Below, in pieces: positions 33,881-44,512 of a stretch of DNA of 64,000 nt. Made by a program: the position numbers and the translations under genes. Under the pieces are notes generated by a model, which was not told the origin of the DNA, ran no database searches, and worked only from the letters and a program-made list of their open reading frames with translations. The DNA is from Drosophila pseudoobscura (Eukaryota; Arthropoda; Insecta; Diptera; Drosophilidae): assembly GCF_009870125.1 (NCBI RefSeq), contig NC_046681.1:11731001-11795000 (forward strand), written 5' to 3'. Within the stretch, counting starts at the first letter, position 1. The number at the start of each line of letters is the position of its first letter.

Positions 33881-35575
33881 TGAATTATTCGCTCATAGTT
33901 TTTCCAAAAGTTTTGATTAATTGATTCTACAAAATAAATATTAATAAATAAATTTAATAAATGTTTTAGATCCTCTTTAAAGACATCAAATGCAGCGTAT
34001 CCATATTTCGGCACTCCATTCACATCTTCTATTGTTGGCGGGGACTCTTTTTTCCTTTTTTGGTTGCCAAAAAATCAGTTAGTATTCTCTATATATATGG
34101 TATCGCCATCATTGAAATCAATTAAGTATCTAATGCATGTACAAACGACTACACAGATATGTAGATACATACAAATACGAGATATGGGATGTGTTGGGAA
34201 TACACTTGTGCCTGACGCTTTTCCAGTTTTTTCGGTAATTTTTGTTTGTTTTTGTTTTGTGTTCTATCGAAAATCTGTTTGCCTAAACAAATGCAAACGT
34301 TTGTTGGGAAAACAATTTTTGGTTATGCATTTTGTCGGTTTTAAATTGATGAAAAATAGAAGAAAAATAAACGGAACCAAAAGATAGAAGAATAGAATGA
34401 AAAATCGAATTGGTTTGTAGACAGAAAATGTGCATTTAATGGATTGCAATTTCTATGCGCTGCAGTTTGTGCGAAAAATTCAGGAATTGGCGGAGATTCC
34501 TTTTAACTGCCTCGTTAGCCAAGGCATCGAACCATTTCACGGAAAGGAATGCTGAAATCGAAAACGTTACCCCAGACCCCCCTTCGTCCTCGTGGTCGTC
34601 ATCATCATCATCATCATCGGACTACCCATAGATTTATCGTTTTTATGCGCTGGAAATCACATTAGCCGGCAAGCGTAAAACCAAAGAAGCGCATAAAAAT
34701 TCTGTTCCGTTCTGTTCTGTTCTGCTCTGCAGTGGCAAAGAAAATGCATGGGATTGCGGCCCCATAGCCCCAACACGAATCGAGAGCGAAACCCCAATAC
34801 AAGATAGCTCTGGAAAGTGGTTCTACCCATACAGGGTGTTTGTTGCCAAAGTTCCCCCCGCTCAGGGCCGGCTTTCAACCAGAAAAGAAAAGGTCAAAGG
34901 TCTAAAGTGAGAATATCTCTCTTTTATATAACAAAAAGCGAGTGAAGGGAGTTTTATATAAGTTTACTAATATTTCTTTTAATAGCTATGCTTTATGGAA
35001 TATATGTTACAATTTGATATCCTTATACATCCCATATTCTATCCTATATACAGAAAATAACCACTTTGAGGTATCCCCTACAAGATATGTACATATACAT
35101 ATCATGTTCTACTTTCAAACCCCAAAAAGACACCCTGTTTTGTCTTTGGTGAAATGCATTTCGCGTCTGGCTTAAAATCATTGAGACACAGAAAGGGGGA
35201 TAAGGGGTCGAATGGGACGGGATGGATGACTGGGAGGATGCTAAAATAAAAAGTGTTTGAAATTATAGGAAGGCATGCAGCAGCTTACCCACTCATTTCT
35301 CTTAGATGAAGTTCCCAACTCATCCCATTCCCATCCCAGTGCCGGTATTTTACTCCTGCCAGAGAGTGCAGTCCTGGCAATTGTTGACTGAGTGAGTGAG
35401 CTAGTGGGTTGGGGCTTGCACATGAAATATGAGTTAAGAAAATTGATGACAAACATTTCAACGTTTATTGCATAAAATTACCATAAAATATTGCATGCAA
35501 GGTCTTTTATTTTTTTATTTTTTTTTTCTTTCCACTGAACTATTTCACCATTTCTTTGCTTCTGTTCTTCTGTAG

Positions 35576-35696
35576 GGTAGACCAGCTCGTTATAAAAATG
35601 TTCCCAACGATTTGCCAAGAGAGTAAAGGCCGAGCCATAATTGCAATACGAGATGGCCAAGAAGGAGAAGTGACTGTGGACAGTGGTGTAAAGAGG
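35576..35696 (+). other. Candidate isolated exon
   Basis: A long pyrimidine tract ending TTCTTCTGTAG precedes a 121-nt segment that is open in one frame (MFPTICQESKGRAIIAIRDG, then QEGEVTVDSGVKR) and ends at a consensus donor GAGG|GTGAGT. The protein family is not recognised and no partner exon was found within the window. It may be an exon of a long-intron or noncoding transcript, or chance. Confidence 0.25.
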
Positions 35697-36085
35697 GTGA
35701 GTAGATACAATATACATACATATTTATCTAGACTTTAAAGTGTAGAGCTTTAATTCAACAATTCAACTAAAATATGGCTCTGCGTGTGTGTCTGCTTGTG
35801 GCCCAAAAATAAATTGATAAAATATTTAAGGGATTTATTGGTCAGAGAATTTCATAAGCGGAATTAAATATTGCTGTTCCGGGTATCTATTGTTATATTT
35901 TTCAATGGATTATCGTATGGGATATGCCTACTAAAAATTCATTTAGGCAAAAGCTGTTTGATGATTACATAAAAAATAATCGTAGGACTATGGGTAGAAC
36001 ATTTGGCAACATACATCTTTTCCTCCATCTGTGGCGCAGTACTTGGTTTAGTTTTATTCTCTAGTTTATTTCACCTGTCTTCTCC

Positions 36086-36330
36086 TATCGCAAAACCAAA
36101 ATATGGTACAAAATATATCGACCTAAAATATTGCAATAAATTTATCGCACTAGAGTATCGCATAAGACTTATCGGTTAAGGGTTAATATCGGGATCGGTC
36201 AGGGCACAAAGTATCGCACCAAAATATTGTACAAGACTTATCGACCTAAAATATTGCAATAGACATATCGTACTAGAGTATCGCTTAAAGATTAATATCC
36301 GGATAGGTCAGGGCTGACATCTGGGTATCG
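36086..36330 (+). promoter_or_regulatory. Cluster of eleven CGATA (TATCG) motifs in a 123-bp tandem duplication
   Basis: TATCG starts at 36086, 36116, 36143, 36156, 36170, 36187, 36212, 36239, 36266, 36279 and 36326, all in one orientation. Three pairs are spaced exactly 123 bp, showing a tandem duplication. CGATA clusters are the binding signature of the Drosophila boundary factor BEAF-32. A boundary role is inferred from motif density only. Confidence 0.5.
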
Positions 36331-37329
36331 GTAGGGGTATTATGGGATTTGTTTAGGGTACTCAGGTGTTGCCTTACACATCAATAGTATTTTTTTTTTG
36401 GCCGATTAACCAGTTCAAAAGTCACGTAAAATACCATGAACTAAAGAAATCCCTGATTCCTCAAGGGATCTCCATTTTCTTGGCCTCCATCTTCATCAGC
36501 AGCAACGGCAGTGAAATGTTGTGTTGTGCCTGGGGCATAATTAAAAATAATGAAAATAGGTAGACAAGGAGGAAAAGTTATCTACAGAATGCAACTCCCG
36601 CTAAAGGATACCTCGGAGCTATACAGTACCTGTCATATTTATCAGTTTACCCTTCACTCGGCACTTCTCGGCACGGCACGGCAGTGTGCCTGTGCCTTCC
36701 ACAGATGCTGTTGCCACTTTAAATTGCTGCCTTTCGCAAGCGAAGATGTTGCCAAAGGATGCCTCCGCCTCTGCCTCTGGACGCCCCACCCACTGGAGTG
36801 TCCTGTCCTGCTCTTGTACCGATTCTTGTGCTCCGTCCTGGACACCACCACCGCAGGCTACATTATTTGACGTAACCAAAGTAATTTTAATTTTCACTGC
36901 AGCACTCAGAAAAGCATCATCAGCGATGGGTTCTCTCTCGGGCCTCAGGGTAGGACCTACCAACCAAGTGGCACTACAATGCACTCTTGAGCAAGAAGTG
37001 GGCCGGAGATGGATCGGCGACGAGGAGAAGGAAGATGATGAGGAGGAAGGGGGGGGGGGGGGGGGTTTGGTTCCATCCGTCTGGTTGCTTAAGCATATTG
37101 TAAATAGACTACATAATGAGCTACGTTTTGCTTTTGCTCCCAAGACACTCAGGTGGAAATTGAGTGAAGGCAGGACCAAAGGAAAATGTGGCAAATGAAT
37201 TGAACTTTGGTTTTTTTTTCTTTCGTTTACGTTTTCTATGGGTTAAGTATTGTTTGCAGCCGTAAAAGGCTCTATTGTTAGACGTAAGCCATGTCCATTT
37301 GTCAGTGTCGGAAAAAACAAAAATCAAAC

Positions 37330-37390
37330 ACTGTGAATGATAAAGCCACAGTGCTTATGAGATGCACACGCAGATCAAAGCAATTACCAC
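37330..37390 (+). repeat. Left-flank repeat of the BTB gene 2 segment
   Basis: About 57 of 60 bases match 41726-41782 (shared GAGCCACAGTGCTTATGAGA-type text and GCAATTACCAC). The match stops at CCAC, 37387-37390. Confidence 0.75.
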
Positions 37391-37451
37391 GTAATCTGTG
37401 GAACTGTAATTGATTTAAACCAAATAAGTATTCATTAAAATATCTCCATTT

Positions 37452-37493
37452 TATCGATGTTTTGCGTGTTAAATATACACATATATATCGATA
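37452..37493 (+). promoter_or_regulatory. DRE promoter motifs of BTB gene 2
   Basis: TATCGATG at 37452 and the full DRE palindrome TATCGATA at 37486-37493 lie about 250-290 bp upstream of the leader intron. DREF-bound DREs mark housekeeping-type Drosophila promoters. A related ACATCGATATG precedes BTB gene 1 near 25182. Confidence 0.5.
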
Positions 37494-37738
37494 GCACGAT
37501 AGCGACTCAATCGATGAATTCAAGAGTTACTCGAAGCAAAACACCGACTGCCGCTGTGCCGACTTGTGAAGTCAAAGAAAGGGAAACCCCACAAATATAT
37601 ACATACCTACAGCCCATGTGTGTACCTGAAAGCCTGCATAAATAGAAGCAGCAGAAACTGACACAAAAATTGCCAAACACCACAAAACGAGGAACAAAAC
37701 AATCTGTGCGCATAAATTGTTCAAGAAATTGAAATAAA

Positions 37739-37796
37739 GTGAGTTTATGGAACACAAAGAATACACTTTTAGACATCATTTTTCCATTCCACACAG
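37739..37796 (+). other. 5' leader intron of BTB gene 2
   Basis: GTGAGT...CACACAG, 58 nt, nearly identical to 25332-25390 but one T shorter. It lies just before the start at 37815. Confidence 0.6.
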
Positions 37797-37814
37797 AAAG
37801 ATACAGCAACGAAA

Positions 37815-38927
37815 ATGAGCAGCCAGAAATATCAAGGGACCACTGTGGAAAACATCGACGAGATCGACAGCTTCGTCGCGGACATGGCCAGCCTCTGCAT
37901 GAACGAGCCCTACTCGGACGTGGAGTTCCTGGTGGAGGATCAGCGGCTGCCGGGCCACCGTCTCGTTCTGGCGACGCGCTCTGAGTACTTCCGCGCTTTG
38001 CTCTACGGCGGTTTGGCCGAGTCGAACCAACGGGAAGTTCCGCTGGAGGTGCCGCTTGAAGCCTTCAAGGTAATCCTGGGATATCTCTACTCGGGGAAGA
38101 TGCCTCTGTCCACACTGGACGTTGACACCATTATCGATGTGCTCGATTTGGCCCATCTTTACGGGTTGCAGGCCGTCGAGTCGGGAATAGGAAACTACCT
38201 GCAGCAGAATCTTTCTGTCAGTAATGTGTGCACGATCCTGGATGTCGCACGCCGCAACAATCTCAACCAGCTGTCTGAAGAATGCCTCAATTTCATCGAC
38301 AACAATGGCTTCGATATAGTAAAACATGATTCCTTCGCACAACTGCCCAAGGAATCACTTGAGGAACTCCTGCGACGGGACAAGTTATGGGCCCTCGAAA
38401 TTGATATCTTTCGAGCTGTATGCAAATGGAGGGACAACCATCCGAACGAGGACTTCAAGACGGTGGCTGCGCTCGTACGTCTCCCGCTTTTGACTGTCCA
38501 ACAGCTGGTGCAAGAGGTACGCCTCTCTGGCTTATTCGAGCCGGACCAAATATTCAACGCCATTGGTGAAGTGGATACCGGAAAGAATCTGCCCTACCGT
38601 GTCGGGTTGTTGCCGGGGGAGAATGTGGCATCAGGGAAACATTTTGCGCGCCGTTTCCAGGATGAGCAAAATCGTACAGCCTTCCAGCTGAGAGACCTTT
38701 TCGTAATCAACTTTATTGAAGCTATTTTCCAATATTCCGCATATAACAACACGTTCGAAGTGCATGTTTCTAGCGACCAGACTCACTGGAATCGTGTGGG
38801 ATCGAAAAGTGTTTATGAAACCGCGACACATTACTTAACATTCAAACAGCGACCCGTTCGCTACATTCGTTTTAAAGGTGTACCTAGTGGTTCTGTACAG
38901 TCTCTGACAGCCATGTACATAAAGTAG
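37815..38927 (+). CDS. BTB-BACK-F5/8C protein, BTBD9-like (paralogue 2)
   Basis: A 370-residue product. BTB lies at about 25-126 (YSDVEFLVEDQRLPGHRLVL), BACK at about 131-240 (ESLEELLRRDKLWALEIDIF), and one discoidin/F5-8C-like domain at about 250-370, visible from the sandwich pattern ending in TFEVHVSSDQTHWNRVGSK and RPVRYIRFKGVPSGSVQSLT. BTBD9 normally has two such domains and over 600 residues, so this is a shortened relative. The expected role is substrate adaptor of a Cullin-3 ubiquitin ligase, inferred from family. Coding part without introns; leader intron, DRE promoter and poly(A) signal (39077) are present, so it looks like a complete gene. It is the closest relative of the gene at 25409, 12 kb upstream in the same orientation. 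Homology between the two starts at the leader intron and ends near residue 250. Confidence 0.85.
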   Translation: MSSQKYQGTTVENIDEIDSFVADMASLCMNEPYSDVEFLVEDQRLPGHRLVLATRSEYFRALLYGGLAESNQREVPLEVPLEAFKVILGYLYSGKMPLSTLDVDTIIDVLDLAHLYGLQAVESGIGNYLQQNLSVSNVCTILDVARRNNLNQLSEECLNFIDNNGFDIVKHDSFAQLPKESLEELLRRDKLWALEIDIFRAVCKWRDNHPNEDFKTVAALVRLPLLTVQQLVQEVRLSGLFEPDQIFNAIGEVDTGKNLPYRVGLLPGENVASGKHFARRFQDEQNRTAFQLRDLFVINFIEAIFQYSAYNNTFEVHVSSDQTHWNRVGSKSVYETATHYLTFKQRPVRYIRFKGVPSGSVQSLTAMYIK

Positions 38928-39076
38928 CACTGTGACTTTGTGCATCAGCAGCGACCTCTGAGTGGGGAAGGTTACGTCCTTTGATGAAAGTGAAAGGTAG
39001 TCGAACCCATCTCTACTCTACAGGAAATACAGACTTTAGTAGCCGTACGTATATCTACATACAAAAATTCAAATGT

Positions 39077-39082
39077 AATAAA
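39077..39082 (+). other. Poly(A) signal of BTB gene 2
   Basis: AATAAA 150 nt after the stop codon at 38927. Confidence 0.55.
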
Positions 39083-39178
39083 CTGAAATTGTTCTCATTT
39101 CCTGTGTTTATTTTTCCATTTTAATTGTGGTTTCAAACTGGTTTTGGTCTTTGGTCTATTGGCATTTCATTATTATTA

Positions 39179-39328
39179 TTCTTGATTGTAGCAGAAGACC
39201 AAAAAGTAAGAGATGGCACAGACCCGTTCCTAATCATCGGGAATCATAGAAAACGATGGAAAAGACTCATTTGTGGGAAACGTCACCGCTTAGAGGATTG
39301 TCAAAGATTTGACCTATGGAGCAATTGA
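39179..39328 (+). pseudogene. Possible BEL/Pao-type zinc-knuckle remnant
   Basis: The open segment ends with KRLICGKRHRLEDCQRFDLW, which resembles the zinc knuckle seen in BEL/Pao retrotransposon polyproteins (C-x2-C-x3-H-x4-C followed by an aromatic). The first cysteine position holds Arg, and the frame is closed 7 residues later. No neighbouring retrotransposon domains or long terminal repeats were found. Short and decayed, so chance is possible. Confidence 0.28.
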
Positions 39329-39376
39329 AACCCCACAAAACCCCGACCTAGAGGGGGGCAGAAGGATATGTACGGG

Positions 39377-39480
39377 CCACCGACGCGGCGGTCAAAATAT
39401 GGTTTTATTATATAAAATACATCTTTATGTTAGACAAAACGCGTATGATGTGGACTAATTAATTTAGTATACAATACCAT
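39377..39480 (+). repeat. Right-flank repeat of the BTB gene 2 segment
   Basis: CCACCGACGCGGCGGTCAAA onwards matches 41779-41900, with TTTATGTTAGACAAAA and TGGACTAATTAAT shared in order. The match begins at CCAC, 39377-39380. Confidence 0.75.
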
Positions 39481-39838
39481 TTCAGAGTTCATTAAAATCG
39501 AATATTTCTCAAACAAACTGGAGCTGTAAGTAAGGGATTGCTATAAGGATATTTTATGGAATTTTCAAAGCCATCTTTGGGCATTTCTCATTTGCCATAG
39601 ATATAGACAAATATATAATATAAAAGAGAATGCCACATAGTATATGTAAATGGAATTTACATAGATCTAAAATGAATGAAGTAATGCCATAATTTAATTT
39701 AGTACCGCAATCAAGTGGTTCAAAGCTGAAAATGTCTATTTTTTTGTTTTGTTGTTGGATATATTTTGACTAAAAATGTGGTGTTTGGTTGAAAGTTGAA
39801 ATGACAGGCGACGAGAGCAGAGGGATACACACAGAAGC

Positions 39839-39875
<37 letters not shown>

Positions 39876-40012
39876 GATAGAGAGAAAGGGTGAGATAGTC
39901 CTTCAATTTGGTTGATCTGCTCGTAAATTGTTGGCCAAGGCAAACTCTTTCCCTCCAGTCGTAAAGCCAACGTATGCAAATTTCGTATTCACTTTGTCAC
40001 ACAAGCACAAAA

Positions 40013-40014
40013 CA

Positions 40015-40060
<46 letters not shown>
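40013..40060. repeat. (CA)n microsatellite
   Basis: About 22 CA units, one of the longest in the window. Confidence 0.9.
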
Positions 40061-40061
<1 letters not shown>

Positions 40062-40573
40062 CCACTTGTGCATTCATCATCAGCCACATCATCATTTATA
40101 CATTGTATTTGTCTGTCGGTAGTAGTAGTCGTTCTTGTTGCCACTGCCGCTGTAGTACATAAAACTGCTGACATTTGTTGTTTTCAATTTAGGGCATTGC
40201 AATGCACCCCACTCGTATCCAGCAAACTACTCTTGAAAATAGCACCCAATCTCCTACGCCCCCTTTCATCCCCAAAATGTTGATATTTTCGGTTGGAGCT
40301 TAACATTAATTGATTTAGAATTTGTTGCAAATGAAATTATGTTGAATTGACAGTTTAAGGGATAAAGGATATAGGGTCGTGGTACAAAATGGTATAATGG
40401 ATTTGGGTCTGGTCGAAAACTTGTGAGATTTGTGGCAGAAAGTTATTAAATATTGAATTAATAATGAACAAAAGAGCAATCCGAGGCCGGGCAGCTAAAA
40501 ATCAAAAGTTAAACAGACAAAAGTGTACAGTAACATCTAATATATGACTGTGTAAGCTTTACATACAGAGAAA

Positions 40574-41035
40574 ATGTCAGACAACGACAACAAGTACTTT
40601 GAGCATTTACATCCACTTCGTTTCATCCGTCTCGCGCTGGAGTACGAGTCAAATATAGAAAATTTCGCTCATCTGAAAGTGATGATTGATGCTTCGGACA
40701 AGGAATGTCCGCATTGTCATGTGCTCAAATTCAAGCATGAGCCAAATGGTCTTTGTTGCGTTTCACTAAAAGTGCAACGACCTTAAATTGAGACACCACC
40801 AGAACTTACTCACCGGCTCAGATCCAGATTCAAGCAACTAGCAAACGCTAGTTCTATCATAGAAACTGTTAAAAACTGTTCAATTACAGACTTTAAAACC
40901 GTTATCCAGCTGAAAACTCCCCTGACTCTGGAGTACAATGTAAAATCTACCAGCAGTGGAAGTTATAGACCACATTCTCTACCAAACTCTTTCGCCCACT
41001 CACCGCCCCAGTCAAAAGGCCACAAACTGTGCTAA
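40574..41035 (+). pseudogene. Helitron-type ORF fragment with one in-frame stop
   Basis: 70 codons run from ATG at 40574 to TAA at 40784. The segment FIRLALEYESNIENFAHLKV and CPHCHVLKFKHEPNGLCC matches the region with the two-CxxC pattern (CPHC-ALKFKNE-GLCC) found upstream of the helicase in Helitron/PIF1-like proteins of arthropods. After the TAA the same frame stays open for 82 more codons, starting IETPPELTHRL, which is where family members have a short Pro-rich linker. This points to a nonsense change in a once longer reading frame. No Rep or helicase motifs follow within 3 kb, so it is a relic or, less likely, a short host gene derived from a Helitron. Confidence 0.55.
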
Positions 41036-41587
41036 TTAGCGTAGACAAAAGGCACGAAAAAACTGAAACAAACACTCAAGAAGTAGAAAGCCAGAAGAAG
41101 GGATTCAGGCCCCAGACATATGCTTGTATGCAAATACACTATCCACTCACGTATGGGGTTCCGTGTGTGTGTTTGTGTGTGTGTGTGTGTGTGTCTGTTT
41201 GGAACAAGCAGTAGCAATAATTACAACCGTTGACACACAAAAGACTGCACAGAGAGAGAGAGAGAGAGACCAATGCATGGACAAAAAGTGGAAACATCAC
41301 GCATACGCCATGTTGCACGGAGTCTGAACCTTTTGCAGCTGGAACTGCAGCTACTGCTGTTGTTGTTCCTCAAACAAAAGCCCCCGTGCACACAAAGATA
41401 CAAAAAAAGAACTGGAAACCCGCCATTCTCTGCCCCGACTCGGCTTGGACAATACACGTCTGAGGCAAAAGCAGAACTGGTTTCTGGATTCTGTGTTGAG
41501 CGGATAAAAGCTTATTTACAAAGATTGTGTTAATGCAGCCTCGCGGCTATGCAGCACACGGACTTTTGTGGTGTCATTTTGAAGCCT

Positions 41588-41963
41588 CCCCACACGACTT
41601 TAAGTGACTCAGACAGAAGAGAGAGAGAGAGAGAGAATTATAAAGATGTATGATATTTACTATATTGCAGAAAATAGTTCCAGTCGGGGCTTTATTATAG
41701 GCCGTATGAAAAATGCTAGGTCGTTTGAATGATAGAGCCACAGTGCTTATGAGATGCACACGCAGATCAAAGCAATTACCACCGACGCGGCGGTCAAAAT
41801 ATGGTATTATAATATTTGGGATTTTTTTTGGCATACAAAAAAACTTTATGTTAGACAAAAAGCATTTGATATGGACTAATTAATGTACTACATTACAATA
41901 ACAATTTAAGTTGCCCTTACACGACTTTAATTGATGCAGACAAAAGAGAGAGAGAGAGAGAGA
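41588..41963 (+). repeat. Direct repeat pair bracketing the joined-flank copy
   Basis: ACACGACTTTAAGTGACTCA plus GACAGAAG(GA)n near 41589-41635 recurs as ACACGACTTTAATTGATGCA plus GACAAAAG(GA)n near 41919-41963, 330 bp on. The joined BTB flanks (41726-41900) sit between them. Confidence 0.65.
41726..41900 (+). repeat. Joined flanks of the BTB gene 2 segment without the gene
   Basis: 41726-41782 matches 37334-37390 and 41779-41900 matches 39377-39480. The junction is a single CCAC (41779-41782), present once here but at both edges of the 1,986-bp BTB segment. It is therefore either the empty pre-insertion form or a microhomology deletion of a duplicated locus. Confidence 0.75.
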
Positions 41964-42079
41964 GACTGCGGACTATAGACATGGAAAAAATAGCCCCCAA
42001 AGAGATGGAAAATTTACAAGTTTAAATTTCATGAATATATTCAAGATCCAAAGAAAATGGGAAATTATAAAGATAAATT

Positions 42080-42540
42080 AATGTAACAAAAAAAATGTAT
42101 TGTAGAAAAAAAGTATTATTATCAAAAAAAAAAAATTAAAATAAAAATATGATAGTAAATATATAAAAAAAAAATAAAAAATATAAATAATTAAAAAAAT
42201 AAAATAAAAAAATTGTAAATAACAAACACAAAATACAAAAAAGAAAAAACAAAAATAAAAGAAATAAAAAATATATATATACAAATAAAAAATTTAATAT
42301 TCAGTTTTTAAATACAATATTAGAAAAATAAAATAAAATTGTTTTTGATCTAAAAATAAATAGACCCATATTTAATGAAAAAATAAAAACGTTTAATTTA
42401 AATACTAAATATATATTTATATTTAAATATATTTTATTTAAAAATTAAATATACACTTTTTTTATATACAAAATATAATTATTTTAAATAAATTTAAATA
42501 CTAATGATAAAATGTTATTGAAAACCATTAATATAGATTT
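42080..42540. other. AT-rich low-complexity block
   Basis: A-rich/T-rich DNA with no definable unit. The Phe/Tyr-rich antisense frame here is compositional. Confidence 0.6.
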
Positions 42541-42848
42541 TTAAATCCAAGTGTAAATATACAAGTTTCAGCCCTTTTTTCTTTGTGTGCACTTTGTATC
42601 CTCTAATCAACTACCTGTATCTGCGTATCTTCTTTCCTAAAAGCTTCGCTGCTCACATCAAGCGTAAAGCATAAAGCAGTAATATAGTCGTAGTATCCTG
42701 TATTGCATCCTCCATTAAACCATTTCCATTTGTTCTGCAATTCCTGTTGGGTTGGCTGGCCTTGCATTGTGCGTATAAATTATGTACCAGGGAAACGGAG
42801 GAAATCCATAGACGAAATCTGATTTTCTTGAAATTTGCATTTGCACAC

Positions 42849-42881
<33 letters not shown>

Positions 42882-44512
42882 TGGACAAAAATGCGAAATG
42901 TGAAATGCGGAACCGAAACCAAAGAACCGGAGAGCGACAACGAATCACGTACATACTACCACCACCAGGAGTGATATATATGCAAGTGCAAAGGAATAGG
43001 TTGGAGGGACAGGGAGGATGTGGATGTGGGGGATACAACCGTGGAGAGATGCCTAAGCTTAAGTGCCATTAGGCACTAGGAGTTCTCGGGTCTCGCCTGC
43101 TACCTACCTCGGAGGCATGTTACAAATGTACATAATGCATATTTAAAGAGTTGGCTGGCAAGTGCCAAAAATCGAATATTTTAGTCCGGGAGTAGTCGCA
43201 GGAGCTGGAGCAGGAGCAATTGCCTGCAGCATGGGAGGCCTGTGAGAGATCCTTGGCACTTAGCAGGCGACGTTTCTTTAGGTCTCCTGCTTGCTGCATT
43301 CTAGCTGAAAGTGTGGCAAATACTTATGGGATGCACATTGAATTAGGCTTACGAAATGGAGCTACTCAAAAGGTGCACGATTCTTTAGTGTGGAATATTG
43401 GAATAATTATCGCACGAAATCTGGCACAGGAAATATTGAAATTGTTCTTTCAGCTCTGTTCTGGTTCTGTTGTATCTCTGGTTCTGGCCAATTTTTTCAC
43501 TTTTGGTTCACGCGTTGATGTGTTCCGTGTTCGACATGAAAACCACAAGGAAAAAATGTTTTTTTTTTAATTTTTTTTTTTATCCGAAGGCCATAAGTTG
43601 GCTATAAATTTATACAGATGTACGGAATGCATATACCAACTGTAGGACAGTGCGGACAATACATATATGTATATGTTTGTGCATACAGATGTACTATCCG
43701 AGTGCTAACTTCTTCTTTCTGGCACATTTTTTTTTTTGCGTGCCCGCCTGCCTGCCTGCATGCCTGCCACTTGAGTAATTAAATTCAGCATCGCCATGCC
43801 ACACGCCCGCAGTGCCACACAAGGGGGAGAGGGAGACGGGAACTGTGCTGTGCTGTGCTGTGGGCAATGGGCGTGGCATTAACTCTTTTGTGGTTTAACA
43901 TTTTTGTGGTTAAATGAATTTAAAACGCGCATCGTCGCGCCCCAAACTTTCACACAGGTGCCAAAGTGACAACAACAAATTGCCCGCTTGCTCTACGGCT
44001 CTGTCTCTGTCTCTGTCTCTCTGTCTCTCTGGCTCCCTGAAAATTCCACCGATTGCTGTATATGCTGTCGATGACGACGATGTCGACATATGGAAATGCT
44101 GATGGATGCATTCGGATGGGCGGTACAATTCAAGAGGAATTTTCGTTCTCGCCCATTGATATGCAAATTGAGAAAGACAACTCAAAAAAAAAAAAAAAAA
44201 ACAAAAAAACACAGGTACAGTGGTAGGTAGAGATGGAGGATATACAAAAAACTATAAAGGGATATTTCTATGTTGTCTGTGAGAGATCGAATTTTGAAAA
44301 AGCTTTCCAAAGCCATAAGGTATTTTTTTGGGGTATTTTGTTTATATACGTTTTGTTTAATAACACACATTGGTATTTTAATTTTCGTTACATGATTTTC
44401 ATTTTTATAAACGGTATTTAAATAGTACTGAGGCTATATCAAAGTAGTTACGTCAGCCAGAAGAAAAGCAAAGGAAAACGTTTAAATAAAGATCAAATCT
44501 AATAGAGTGCAA

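Larger units (their letters stand above)
26201..37738. other. Long gene-poor interval between the BTB paralogues
   Basis: Besides the features listed separately it holds poly-A/T runs, CCTGG repeats near 26598, ATGCCCC repeats (five units, 28213-28247), (GA)n at about 28963-28988 and 30270-30293, a T-run at about 30550-30567, (CT)n at about 31550-31581, AGAGAC repeats near 32524, (ATC)n near 34600 and a G-run at about 37051-37066. The largest frames (36619-37194 and 36686-37198, on opposite strands) overlap completely and have no recognisable domain. Confidence 0.5.
38928..41727. other. Spacer after BTB gene 2
   Basis: Apart from the two relics and flank repeats it holds (GA)n/(GATA)-like tracts at about 39838-39885, (CA)n at 40013-40060 and (GT)n at about 41165-41193. 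No other gene seen. Confidence 0.5.

Noticed and set aside
36619-37198. Overlapping 191- and 170-codon frames on opposite strands
   Set aside because: Complete antisense overlap, poly-Pro/Ser and poly-Gly runs from a G-rich tract, no domain, and no splice or promoter support for either.
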